The translations under genes and the position numbers were made by a program. Positions 16,577-24,382 of a stretch of 64,000 bases of DNA are shown here, piece after piece. The stretch lies in the NCBI RefSeq assembly GCF_001269655.1, contig NZ_LHVE01000007.1:372001-436000 (forward strand). The letters run 5' to 3'. Within the stretch, counting starts at the first letter, position 1; each line of letters opens with the position of its first letter. The DNA comes from Pseudomonas thivervalensis (lineage in GTDB: Bacteria; Pseudomonadota; Gammaproteobacteria; Pseudomonadales; Pseudomonadaceae). The notes under the pieces were generated by a model, which worked only from the letters and a program-made list of their open reading frames with translations, ran no database searches and was not told where the DNA came from.

Positions 16577-17219
16577 TGATCTGCTCGCGCACCGCGAACA
16601 GCACCAGGCCGGCCACATCATGGATTTGCAGGCGCTTCATGACTTGCGCCCGGTGGGTTTCCACGGTCTTGATGCTCAGGTTCAGGCCGTTGGCAATTTC
16701 CCGGGTGGACTTGCCGCGCACGATCAGCCGCAATATTTCCAGCTGGCGCGCGGTCAGGTTGTGGGCATGGGCAGGGTCCGGCTGATGTTTCTGGGCGCGG
16801 GTCAGCGCCTGATTGATCACGGTGTGGGCGATGGCCGGACTCAGGTAGCGTTCGTTGTCGCGCAGCGCCTCCAGGGCATGTTTCAGCTCGGTGGCGGTGG
16901 TGTCCTTGAGCAGGTACCCATGGGCTCCGGATTCCAGCGCCTGCATGATCAGCGACGGATCCGTATGCATCGACAGGATCAACACCTTGCTGTGGGGGCG
17001 CACTCGCTTGAGCTGCTGCAAGGCGTCCAGGCCGCTGGTGTCCTTCATGGAAATGTCCAGTAGCACGATATCAGGGTTCAGCCGCTCCACCAGCTCCACC
17101 AGTTGCGTGCCGTCATTGGCTTCGCCGATGACGGCATAGCCTGGGATATCCATGACCAGGGCGCGTACGCCGGCCCTGATCAGCGAGTGGTCATCTACCA
17201 GAAGCAAATTACAAATCAA
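16560..17219 (-). CDS. NarL/LuxR-family response regulator
   Basis: 219-residue regulator paired with the histidine kinase upstream. Receiver: D9/D10, phospho-acceptor in IVLLDISMKDTSG (D55), K104 in YLLKDTT. A LuxR-type HTH is at about residues 150-210 (LTARQLEILRLIVRGKSTREIA). The TTG at 17219 is the start that gives MICNLLLVDDH, the usual N-terminus; it overlaps the kinase stop by 4 bases, indicating coupling. Targets unknown. Confidence 0.88.
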   Translation of the reverse strand: MICNLLLVDDHSLIRAGVRALVMDIPGYAVIGEANDGTQLVELVERLNPDIVLLDISMKDTSGLDALQQLKRVRPHSKVLILSMHTDPSLIMQALESGAHGYLLKDTTATELKHALEALRDNERYLSPAIAHTVINQALTRAQKHQPDPAHAHNLTARQLEILRLIVRGKSTREIANGLNLSIKTVETHRAQVMKRLQIHDVAGLVLFAVREQIISLDD

Positions 17220-18109
17220 AGGAAAACCTTATTCTTACTGGCTCGTTCCAGGGCACGCGGTGCCCAGGGAAAGCGCGCTTCGATGTGCGTGCCTTTGCCG
17301 GCCTCGCTGATGATCTTGAGGGTGCCACCCAATTGTTCGACCCGCTCCGACATGCCGGCCATGCCCCGTTGACCTTCGCGAGCGGGGTGGCTCGCCGGGA
17401 CGAACCCCTGGCCATCGTCGCTGATCAGCAGGGTCAGGCCGTCGGGCAGGCGCTGCAGGCGCACCAGCAGGTTCGTCGCCCGGGCATGGCGCAAGATATT
17501 GGTGACGGCTTCCTGGGTGATCCGGAACACCGCGACTGACATTTCCTCCGGGATGCCCGTCATGCGTTGTTGGCAATCGAGGCTCCAATTCACCGGGGCA
17601 TTGGCCAATGTCTTGAGCAGGTGCGCCCGCAGGCTGGCTTCAAGCCCGAGGCTGGTCAATTCCCTGGGGTTGAGGATCGCCGATACATCACGGACCTTGT
17701 TCAGGGTTTCGTCCAGGGTCTCGCACAGGAGCGTGCACTGGCCTTGCAATTCCTCCGGCATCCGCCGCTTGAGCCATTCGCTTTGCAGCTTCGCCGCGGT
17801 CAGCAACTGGCCAATGTCGTCGTGCAATTCGCGGCTGAGCCGATGGCGTTCATTTTCCTGGACCTCAAGTAACCGGTCGGCCAGTTCCTGGGGTTGGAAC
17901 TTGATGGATTTTCGCGACAAGCGATGGTGGATCCAGACGCAGGTCATGGCCGCGACATTCAGTGCCAGTAGGCTCAATGGGACCGTATGGGCGAACAGGT
18001 AGGTCAGCAGGCAGCCGAGCGTCGAGCAGATGCACAACAATAATGTGAAGCGACGGGCGTTTTCTCGGGAAGGAGGCCAGGTGATGAATGACTTGAGGCT
18101 GGCGTGCAT
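17216..18109 (-). CDS. Sensor histidine kinase (NarX/DesK-type, HisKA_3)
   Basis: 297-residue kinase. Two membrane helices near the N-terminus (about residues 20-60) with almost no periplasmic loop suggest that it senses within the membrane or cytosol. The HisKA_3 H-box ENERHRLSRELHDDIGQLL holds the phospho-acceptor His near residue 96. The HATPase N-box (QEAVTNILRHA) and G-box (DDGQGF, GMAGMSERVEQLGG) follow. The ATG at 18109 was taken over a TTG five codons earlier; neither has a strong Shine-Dalgarno. Co-translated with the regulator downstream. Confidence 0.85.
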   Translation of the reverse strand: MHASLKSFITWPPSRENARRFTLLLCICSTLGCLLTYLFAHTVPLSLLALNVAAMTCVWIHHRLSRKSIKFQPQELADRLLEVQENERHRLSRELHDDIGQLLTAAKLQSEWLKRRMPEELQGQCTLLCETLDETLNKVRDVSAILNPRELTSLGLEASLRAHLLKTLANAPVNWSLDCQQRMTGIPEEMSVAVFRITQEAVTNILRHARATNLLVRLQRLPDGLTLLISDDGQGFVPASHPAREGQRGMAGMSERVEQLGGTLKIISEAGKGTHIEARFPWAPRALERASKNKVFL

Positions 18110-18328
18110 AGCGGATGGAGCCAATGAATGTTCGCTGCGGGCAGGCTGGTCAGCGCATCTGACAGGCCGGGTCGGGTAAACGTTTCAGGTCGAAGGCAGC
18201 TTCGGTTGGCGGCTTTGACGGCGCTGTCTTGAAGTGGCTGACGCGGGAGATAGTACCACTTCACCTATCGTTGGTCGCGTTCGGCATGGCGCCGTGAACA
18301 TGCTGGGATGCAGGCGCATCGCCATCTA

Positions 18329-18799
18329 TCAGGCTTGTTTCTGGGAATAGGGCACCAACGCCAGCGGACGCGACGCAGCCAGTGCCTGGCCGGGACTCTG
18401 GCCTACCTGGAACGCGAATGCCTCGATCAACGACGTCTGTTCGCTGCTGTCCAGGCTCAACTGGCCAGTGGTGTGATCGACCAGCTCCAATTGCCAGGCC
18501 ATCAGGGTGAAACAGTCCTTCAGGGCGTCCAGGGCCTGGTCATGTAACTCCATGTGGTTTTGCGCATGGCTGAGCAAGCCATGGATATGCAGCGAGAACT
18601 CCGAAACGGCTTCCAGCGCCAGGGCATTGGCTTTCTTTGACAGCTTCAGCAAGGTGCTGAGCATGCAATCGATGGCGTCCTTGTCGTTGTTGATCAATTG
18701 CAGATGGCTCAGGCATTCCTCCGACTTGGCCAGCAGGGTTTCGGCCTCGATCAGAAATTCGGGAAGACGCTGATTCCAGTTCCTACGATCGTTCGGCAT
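18329..18799 (-). CDS. Hypothetical helical protein
   Basis: 156-residue, probably all-alpha cytoplasmic protein of unknown function. The middle (about residues 18-115) reads as four to five amphipathic helices with periodic Leu and His (LLAKSEECLSHLQL, HIHGLLSHAQNHMELHDQAL). That pattern resembles an Hpt or four-helix bundle, but the HxxKG phospho-acceptor motif of Hpt domains is missing. The ATG at 18799 has GGAG six bases upstream. It lies between a two-component system and cheV, so a signalling role is conceivable but unproven. Confidence 0.7.
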   Translation of the reverse strand: MPNDRRNWNQRLPEFLIEAETLLAKSEECLSHLQLINNDKDAIDCMLSTLLKLSKKANALALEAVSEFSLHIHGLLSHAQNHMELHDQALDALKDCFTLMAWQLELVDHTTGQLSLDSSEQTSLIEAFAFQVGQSPGQALAASRPLALVPYSQKQA

Positions 18800-18801
18800 G
18801 C

Positions 18802-19023
18802 TTATCTCCACAACATCATGTCAGGCGAAAGGAAACCGCGTTTGGCGAACGGCTGGATCTCAAGGTCGACTGCGGACGGACGCACGACGGTACGTCCATG
18901 CCGTTCAGCGAAGGTGACTTCGCAAACGATTGCACGGGCGGGATCGGCCGAAAGGCTGCAGCTCCGATGTCCTGTGGTCGCGCACAAAGGTCTGACTCCG
19001 TTCAGCAATGAGAATGGCGTCAC
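18802..19023 (-). CDS. Possible small upstream ORF coupled to the helical protein
   Basis: A 73-codon frame on the minus strand whose stop lies 2 bases before the ATG at 18799. The Shine-Dalgarno of that gene falls inside its last codons, an arrangement typical of translational coupling. The product is polar with no membrane segment or known motif (HRSCSLSADPARAIVCEVTF, RHGRTVVRPSAVDLE). No clear ribosome site of its own was seen. It may be a real small gene, a leader peptide, or chance. Confidence 0.3.
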   Translation of the reverse strand: MTPFSLLNGVRPLCATTGHRSCSLSADPARAIVCEVTFAERHGRTVVRPSAVDLEIQPFAKRGFLSPDMMLWR

Positions 19024-19212
19024 ATTAATGGCTATTGGATAACGGGAATATCAGGTTGGACCTGATTGTGCCTAGGGGAATCCCTTAGACAGGGGAACTT
19101 AGTGCGCAAACCAGGGTCGCGCAGCGGGGAAAACGGCAAATGAGAGTACGAAGCCAGTAAAGCATGATGTTAATGTGATATCAATTCCCCGCGTCGGTAT
19201 TTTATTCTGGGG

Positions 19213-19239
19213 TCAAGATTCGGTTCGTGCAGCCGATAC
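19213..19239 (+). promoter_or_regulatory. FliA (sigma-28) type promoter of cheV
   Basis: TCAA at 19213-19216, a 15-base spacer, and GCCGATAC at 19232-19239. The flagellar sigma factor consensus is TAAA-N15-GCCGATAA, so two positions differ. It lies 42 bp upstream of the cheV start codon, the expected place for a chemotaxis gene. Confidence 0.78.
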
Positions 19240-19280
19240 CCGTTTTATTGGATTCATCCGAACAAGCCCAGGAGTCATCG

Positions 19281-20204
19281 ATGGCCGGCATTCTCGACAC
19301 AGTAGATCAACGAACCCAACTGGTGGGTGAGAATCGCCTGGAAATTCTCATGTTTCGCCTGGCGGGTCGACAGTTGTTCGCCATTAACGTGTTCAAGGTC
19401 CAGGAAGTTCTGCAACTGCCAAAGCTGACCTTGATGCCGCAACGCCACCCGTTTGTGTGCGGCGTGGTCAATCTGCGAGGCCAGACGCTGCCGGTGATCG
19501 ACCTGTCCCAGGCCATTGGCATGCGTCCACTGGTGCCGGGCGCCAACAGCACCATCATCGTGACCGAGTACAACCGTTCGGTCCAGGCGTTCCTGGTGGG
19601 CGGCGTCGATCGCATCGTCAACATGAACTGGGAAGCCATCCTGCCACCGCCGACCAGTGCCGGCCGTGAGCACTACCTGACGGCCATCAGCAAGGTGGAC
19701 GATCAGTTGGTGGAAATCATCGACGTGGAAAAGGTCCTGGCCGAAATCGTGCCTTACAACGCCAAGGTTTCCCGGGACAAGCTCGAAGACCCGGTGCTGG
19801 AGCGCGCCCGTGGTCGCGAAGTGCTGCTGGTGGACGACTCCAATGTGGCGCTTTCGCAACTGCGCGACACCCTGGGTCAACTGGGCGTGAAAATGCACAT
19901 CGCCAGCGACGGCCTCAAGGCGCTGAACATGCTCAAGGCCTGGGCCGATACCGGCGAGGTCATGACCGACAAATTGCTGATGATCTTCACCGACGCGGAA
20001 ATGCCGGAAATGGACGGCTACCGCCTGACCACCGAAATCCGCAACGACCCGCGTTTGCGTGGGCTCTATGTCGTACTGCATACCTCGCTGTCCGGCAGCT
20101 TCAACGATTCGATGGTCAAGAAGGTCGGTTGCGACAACTTCCTCTCCAAATTCCAGCCGGACAAGCTGGTCGACGTGGTGCGCCAGCGGCTGATGCTCGA
20201 CTGA
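19281..20204 (+). CDS. cheV: Chemotaxis protein CheV
   Basis: 307-residue coupling protein linking chemoreceptors to CheA and damping signals by phosphorylation. An N-terminal CheW domain (about residues 15-155; GRQLFAINVFKVQEVL, CGVVNLRGQTLPVIDL) is followed by a receiver domain (about 175-305). The receiver has VLLVDDSN and the phospho-acceptor Asp in IFTDAEMPEMDGY. The start was moved from 19227 to the ATG at 19281 (MAGILDTVD), where AGGAG lies seven bases upstream. Preceded by a FliA-type promoter, consistent with flagellar co-expression. Confidence 0.94.
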   Translation: MAGILDTVDQRTQLVGENRLEILMFRLAGRQLFAINVFKVQEVLQLPKLTLMPQRHPFVCGVVNLRGQTLPVIDLSQAIGMRPLVPGANSTIIVTEYNRSVQAFLVGGVDRIVNMNWEAILPPPTSAGREHYLTAISKVDDQLVEIIDVEKVLAEIVPYNAKVSRDKLEDPVLERARGREVLLVDDSNVALSQLRDTLGQLGVKMHIASDGLKALNMLKAWADTGEVMTDKLLMIFTDAEMPEMDGYRLTTEIRNDPRLRGLYVVLHTSLSGSFNDSMVKKVGCDNFLSKFQPDKLVDVVRQRLMLD

Positions 20205-20242
20205 AACCGATGATGGTTTGCTTCAATGGCCGGCTCGTATAA

Positions 20243-20262
20243 GGTGGCATTTTTTTGCCACC
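20243..20262 (+). terminator. Hairpin after cheV
   Basis: Perfect 7-bp stem GGTGGCA / TGCCACC around six T residues, 39 bases beyond the cheV stop and 14 bases before the next start codon. There is no T tract after the stem, so it may be a weak terminator or a hairpin in the leader of the MOSC gene. Confidence 0.4.
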
Positions 20263-20275
20263 GGGGAAGTTGACC

Positions 20276-21085
20276 ATGTTGCGGCTGAGCGCGCTGTATC
20301 GGTATCCGTTGAAGTCCGGCAAGGGCCAGCCCTTGCCGGAAATCGGCCTGGACAAGCTCGGGCTGGACGGTGATCGGCGCTGGATGCTAGTGGATGAGGG
20401 CACGGGCCGGTTCCTGACCCAGCGCGCCGTGGCGAAGATGAGCCAGCTTTCAGCCTTGTGGAACGAGGCGGGCGGCCTGACGCTCAGCGCGCCTGGCCAT
20501 GGCGCCATCGACGTGCCGTTGCCACCCACCGAGCAAGAGCAGCGGCGCGGCGTGATCATCTGGCGTGACACCTTGCGTGTGCCGGATGCCGGTGACGAGG
20601 CTGCGGCCTGGGTCAGCGACTTCATCGGCAACCCCACGCGGCTGGTGCATGTGCCGGTGGAACTGGCGCGCACCACCGCAGCCGGTTACGGCAAGGATGA
20701 CGACAAGGTCGCTTTTGCCGATGGTTTTCCGCTGCTGCTGATTGGCCAGGCCTCGTTGCAGGATCTTTCGAGCCGGGTCGGCCGTTCGCTGGAAATGCTG
20801 CGCTTTCGTCCCAATCTGGTGGTCGAGGGCAGCGAGGCTTTTGCCGAGGACGGTTGGAAGCGCATTCGTATCGGTGAGGTGGAGTTCCGCCTGGTCAAGC
20901 CCTGCTCGCGTTGCATCATGACCACGGTCGATCCGCACACCGGCGAGCGCGATCCGAATCGCGAACCCTTTGCCACGTTGCAGCAGTACCGTTCGACACC
21001 GGACGGTGCGATGTTCGGCCAGAACCTGGTCAACGACAGCAACGGTCGGCTTGAAGTCGGCATGCCGGTTGAAGTGCTCGAATAA
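20276..21085 (+). CDS. MOSC domain-containing protein (YcbX-like)
   Basis: 269-residue protein: MOSC_N beta-barrel (about residues 1-115; LYRYPLKSGKGQPLPE) followed by the MOSC domain (about 120-265). The conserved KPCSRCIMTTVDP segment near residue 210 contains the Cys thought to hold a molybdenum cofactor. Relatives (YcbX, mARC) reduce N-hydroxylated compounds with an electron donor. No C-terminal 2Fe-2S ferredoxin is present here, so a separate redox partner would be needed. ATG 20276 chosen over 20255. Its cofactor could be supplied by the mob/moa/moe genes 6 kb upstream. Confidence 0.88.
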   Translation: MLRLSALYRYPLKSGKGQPLPEIGLDKLGLDGDRRWMLVDEGTGRFLTQRAVAKMSQLSALWNEAGGLTLSAPGHGAIDVPLPPTEQEQRRGVIIWRDTLRVPDAGDEAAAWVSDFIGNPTRLVHVPVELARTTAAGYGKDDDKVAFADGFPLLLIGQASLQDLSSRVGRSLEMLRFRPNLVVEGSEAFAEDGWKRIRIGEVEFRLVKPCSRCIMTTVDPHTGERDPNREPFATLQQYRSTPDGAMFGQNLVNDSNGRLEVGMPVEVLE

Positions 21086-21102
21086 AAAGAGCTGTGAACA
21101 AA

Positions 21103-21135
21103 AATGCCCGTGTCATTGGACACGGGCATTTTTGT
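21103..21135 (+). terminator. Rho-independent terminator, bidirectional
   Basis: Perfect 12-bp stem AATGCCCGTGTC / GACACGGGCATT with a 4-base loop ATTG, preceded by A residues and followed by TTTTG. It begins 18 bases after the stop of the MOSC gene. Confidence 0.93.
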
Positions 21136-21172
21136 TTGTCCGGCAACAGCATTTCTAGCTTTCGTGGCGAGG

Positions 21173-21283
21173 GAGCTTGCTCCCGCTGGGCTGAAGCAGC
21201 CCCAAGAGGTGCGTCAGGCCGATTGTGCCAAGCCTTTTGGGACTGCTGCGCAGTCCAGCGGGAGCAAGCTCCCTCGCCACAGG
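21173..21283. repeat. REP pair (GTGGCGAGGGAGC type)
   Basis: Two facing hairpin units, GTGGCGAGGGAGCTTGCTCC and its complement, between the terminator of the MOSC gene and the 3' end of ppnP. Confidence 0.9.
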
Positions 21284-21296
21284 GTTATGTGCCGAA

Positions 21297-21581
21297 TCAG
21301 CCGCGATACTCACACAGATAGGCAGTGTCGACAGCCACCTTGAGCTGGAACTTGCTGTTGGCCGGTACATTGAACTGGCTGCCGGCCTGGAAGGTTTCCC
21401 AGTCGGTGCTGTCGGGCAGCTTCACGGTCAGCGCGCCGGAGACGACGTGCATGATTTCCCGTTGGGCCGTGCCGAACTCATATTCGCCCGGTGCCATGAC
21501 GCCGATGGTCGCAGGGCCTTCGGCAGTGCCAAAAGCGATCGACTTGACGGTGCCGTCGAAGTACTCGTTGACTTTGAACAT
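21297..21581 (-). CDS. ppnP: Pyrimidine/purine nucleoside phosphorylase
   Basis: 94-residue cupin-fold protein of the former DUF1255/YaiE family. The E. coli member splits several nucleosides with phosphate into base plus ribose-1-phosphate. Typical segments: [17 protein letters not shown] at the N-terminus, [21 protein letters not shown] and [13 protein letters not shown]. The frame extends 20 codons upstream, but ATG 21581 has AGGAA upstream and is the family start. Confidence 0.92.
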   Translation of the reverse strand: MFKVNEYFDGTVKSIAFGTAEGPATIGVMAPGEYEFGTAQREIMHVVSGALTVKLPDSTDWETFQAGSQFNVPANSKFQLKVAVDTAYLCEYRG

Positions 21582-21674
21582 GGGCGATTCCTCGAAAAAG
21601 GGGCTGAAAAAGGCCGGCCAGTATGCACAAGGCTGCAACATTCGTCATCTGCCGCGCCGGGCAGTGGGCTCGGT

Positions 21675-22217
21675 TCAACCCGGCAGCACCAAGGGCAGCA
21701 ACCGTGCGGTATTGCGGGCATCTTCCAGGGCACGGTGCTGTTGACCGCAGAATTGCAGGCCAGCCAGTTGCAGCGCGCCATTGAGCCCCAGCGGTCGTTC
21801 CAGCCGACGGGCCTTGGCGAAGCGTTGCTTGAGGTTCATGTGCGGCACCTGGACAAGGACACTGTGCAACTGCTGGTGTTGCCATTCCTGCAGCAGTTGC
21901 TTGCGGTCGTAGTCACCCCAGCTGACCCAGCTTTCCAGCTTCGGATGATATGGCGCCAGCCAGCGCTCGAACGCCGGCCAGACCTCGGTCAGGGGCGCGG
22001 CACTGTCGATATTGGCCTGGGTGATGTGGGTCAGTTCGCGACAGAACGGCGTGAGCAGCGGGCGTCTCAGGGGCCGCACGAAGCGCTGGAAATGATCCAC
22101 TTCGCGACCGTCACGATTCACCAGTGTGGCGCCGATTTCGATAATTTCCATTTCGGTTACCGGCCAGCCACCCTCATCGGTGGTGGCCTCCAGATCAATC
22201 ACCAGCCAGTGAGGCAT
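21675..22217 (-). CDS. DEDDh 3'-5' exonuclease (ERI-1/RNase T-like)
   Basis: 180-residue exonuclease domain protein. Acidic metal ligands: D8 and E10 in VIDLEAT (Exo I), the Asp in WGDYDRKQL (Exo II, about residue 101), and the HxxxxD pair in QHRALEDARNTARLL (Exo III, His about 160). The ERI1-like spacing TTDEGGWPVTEMEIIEIGA supports a histone-mRNA-exonuclease-like fold acting on RNA or single-stranded nucleic acid. Stands alone between ppnP and the Atu operon. Substrate unknown. Confidence 0.88.
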   Translation of the reverse strand: MPHWLVIDLEATTDEGGWPVTEMEIIEIGATLVNRDGREVDHFQRFVRPLRRPLLTPFCRELTHITQANIDSAAPLTEVWPAFERWLAPYHPKLESWVSWGDYDRKQLLQEWQHQQLHSVLVQVPHMNLKQRFAKARRLERPLGLNGALQLAGLQFCGQQHRALEDARNTARLLPLVLPG

Positions 22218-22279
22218 TGCAGGGTTCCCGGTATCGGCGTGCTGATGGGTTTGAGCGTAGTCAAAGCCCAGGCATCCGA

Positions 22280-24250
22280 CTAGTGGGCTGTTTCAACGCG
22301 CAACAAAACCTGGCGGTTTTTCACCTGGTCGCCCCGCGTGACCTGCAATTGCCTGACCACGCCGTCGATACCGGCCTTGAGCGGGTGTTCCATTTTCATC
22401 GCTTCGAGCACCATCAGCAGTTGGCCCCGGCGCACCGGGCTGCCTTCGCTGACCAGCAACTCGACAATGGCCCCGTCCATGGGTGCCTTGAGCGTGCCGT
22501 CGCTGGCCGTGGCCTTGGCGACGACCGGGACCAGGGTCCGGTCTTGCAGGTGCAGGCCGCCGGGGCGGGTGGACAGCCAGAGGTCGTTGTCCTCGAGGCG
22601 CCAGGCATGGCGCTGGCGAATCCTATCGATCATCAGCGTTGCGCCATTGGCGTCAACGTCGAGCAGCCTCAGTTCGACTAACCGCCCGGCACTGCGGATG
22701 CTCAGTGTCCCGTCGGTTTCAGCCTCAAGGCTCAGCATCCAGTCGCGCTCTCCGACGCCGATCCGATAATGCAGCGCCGCGCCGAGGCTGTTGCGCCACC
22801 CGCCCAGGCCGGGTGCATGTCGTGCCAGCGAGCCCTGATAAAACGCCGCCGTGGCGATGGCCAGTTGTTCGGCCGTGGGCTCAAGGGGCAGGAACGCGGG
22901 ATGATTGGCAAAGTGCTGGCCAATGAAGCCGGTGCCGACGTCACCGTCGATGAACTGCGGATGCGCCAGCAAGCCGGCGAGCAAGCGCTGATTGCTCTGG
23001 ACGCCCAGCAGCACGCAATCCTCCACCGCTCGCAACAATTTACGCCGGGCCTCCTCGCGGGTGGCGCCGTGGACGATGAGTTTGCCCAGCATCGAATCGT
23101 AGAACGGGGTGATGGTCTGGCCCTCCAACAGGCCATGGTCGACTCGCACGCTGTCGCGGATGGGCGGCTCCCAGCCGATCAACCGCCCAGTCTGGGGCAG
23201 GAAATCCGCCGCCGGGTCCTCGGCGTACAACCGCACCTGCAGGGCATGGCCGTTGAGCGTCACCTGGTCTTGGCGCAGGGGCAGCGGCCTGCCGGCGGCG
23301 ACGTCCAATTGCCAGGCCACCAGATCCAGCCCGGTGATCAACTCGGTGACCGGGTGTTCGACCTGCAGGCGCGTGTTCATCTCCAGGAAGTAGAACCGAC
23401 CGTCTGCCGCGAGCAGGAATTCCACGGTCCCGGCACCGACATAATCTACTGCGCGTCCAGCCTTGAGTGCTGCCTCGCCCATGGCCTGGCGCAGGTCGGC
23501 AGTCATGACCGGGCAGGGCGCTTCCTCAATGATTTTCTGATGGCGCCGCTGGATCGAGCAGTCCCGTTCCCCCAAGTGGATCAGTTGACCGTGATGGTCG
23601 CCGAAGATCTGCACTTCCACATGCCGTGGATCGATCAATGCCTGTTCGAGAATCAACTCGTCGCTGCCAAAACCGTGCAGGGCCTCCGAGCGCGCGCTGC
23701 GCAGTTGCTCCAGCAGGTCCTCGGCGCGCAGGACCAGGCGCATGCCGCGGCCCCCGCCACCGGCACTGGCCTTGATCATCAGTGGGTAGACGATGCGCCC
23801 GGCTTCGCGCTGCAGCGTGGCGTCGTCCTGGGCGGCGCCCTGGTAACCGGCGATGCAGGGAACGCCGGCTTCGATCATGGCGTTTTTCGCACGGCGCTTG
23901 CTGCCCATCAGGTCGATGGCCTGGGGGCTGGGGCCGATGAAAACGATACCGGCCTCTGCGCAGGCGTGGGCGAACCCGGCATTTTCCGAAAGAAAGCCGT
24001 AGCCGGGATGGATCGCGTCGGCGCCGCTGCGCCGGGCCGCCTCGAGAATGGCCGAGGCATCGAGGTAGGACTGCTGCACCGGCGCCGGGCCGATCAGCAC
24101 GGCTTCATCGGCCATGCGCACGTGCAGCGCATCGGCGTCGGCCTCGCTGAACACCGCCACCGTGCGGTAGCCCAGGGCCTGGGCGGTGCGCTGGATGCGA
24201 CAGGCGATTTCGCCACGGTTGGCGATGAGGAGCTTGCTGAAGGTGGGCAT
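22280..24250 (-). CDS. atuF: Acyl-CoA carboxylase alpha subunit (geranyl-CoA carboxylase-like)
   Basis: 656-residue biotin-dependent subunit. Biotin carboxylase domain (residues 1-450: LLIANRGEIACRI, ATP-grasp SAGGGGRGMRL, EMNTRLQVEHPVTE) followed by a middle region and a C-terminal biotinyl domain with the lysine motif EAMKMEHPL (about residue 615). It would carboxylate biotin for the carboxyltransferase encoded upstream in the operon. ATG 24250 (MPTFSKLL) chosen; the 21-codon extension upstream runs into a REP element and is spurious. Operon context (AtuA-like, AtuC-like, AtuD-like) favours geranyl-CoA over methylcrotonyl-CoA as substrate, but sequence alone cannot exclude the latter. Confidence 0.85.
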   Translation of the reverse strand: MPTFSKLLIANRGEIACRIQRTAQALGYRTVAVFSEADADALHVRMADEAVLIGPAPVQQSYLDASAILEAARRSGADAIHPGYGFLSENAGFAHACAEAGIVFIGPSPQAIDLMGSKRRAKNAMIEAGVPCIAGYQGAAQDDATLQREAGRIVYPLMIKASAGGGGRGMRLVLRAEDLLEQLRSARSEALHGFGSDELILEQALIDPRHVEVQIFGDHHGQLIHLGERDCSIQRRHQKIIEEAPCPVMTADLRQAMGEAALKAGRAVDYVGAGTVEFLLAADGRFYFLEMNTRLQVEHPVTELITGLDLVAWQLDVAAGRPLPLRQDQVTLNGHALQVRLYAEDPAADFLPQTGRLIGWEPPIRDSVRVDHGLLEGQTITPFYDSMLGKLIVHGATREEARRKLLRAVEDCVLLGVQSNQRLLAGLLAHPQFIDGDVGTGFIGQHFANHPAFLPLEPTAEQLAIATAAFYQGSLARHAPGLGGWRNSLGAALHYRIGVGERDWMLSLEAETDGTLSIRSAGRLVELRLLDVDANGATLMIDRIRQRHAWRLEDNDLWLSTRPGGLHLQDRTLVPVVAKATASDGTLKAPMDGAIVELLVSEGSPVRRGQLLMVLEAMKMEHPLKAGIDGVVRQLQVTRGDQVKNRQVLLRVETAH

Positions 24251-24290
24251 GGGGGCATTCCTGGAATCTTGCGGTGTTTGTTTGGGCCTC

Positions 24291-24361
24291 ATCGCGAGCA
24301 AGCTCGCTCCCACAATGGAGGGTGAACACGGTCCAATGTGGGAGCGAGCTTGCTCGCGATG
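24291..24361. repeat. REP pair (GTGGGAGCGAGC type)
   Basis: Two facing units inside the operon, between the dehydrogenase stop (24383) and the carboxylase alpha start (24250). It might form an mRNA hairpin that lowers expression of the distal gene. Confidence 0.9.
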
Positions 24362-24382
24362 GCGGCCTGCCAGGCATACCGC

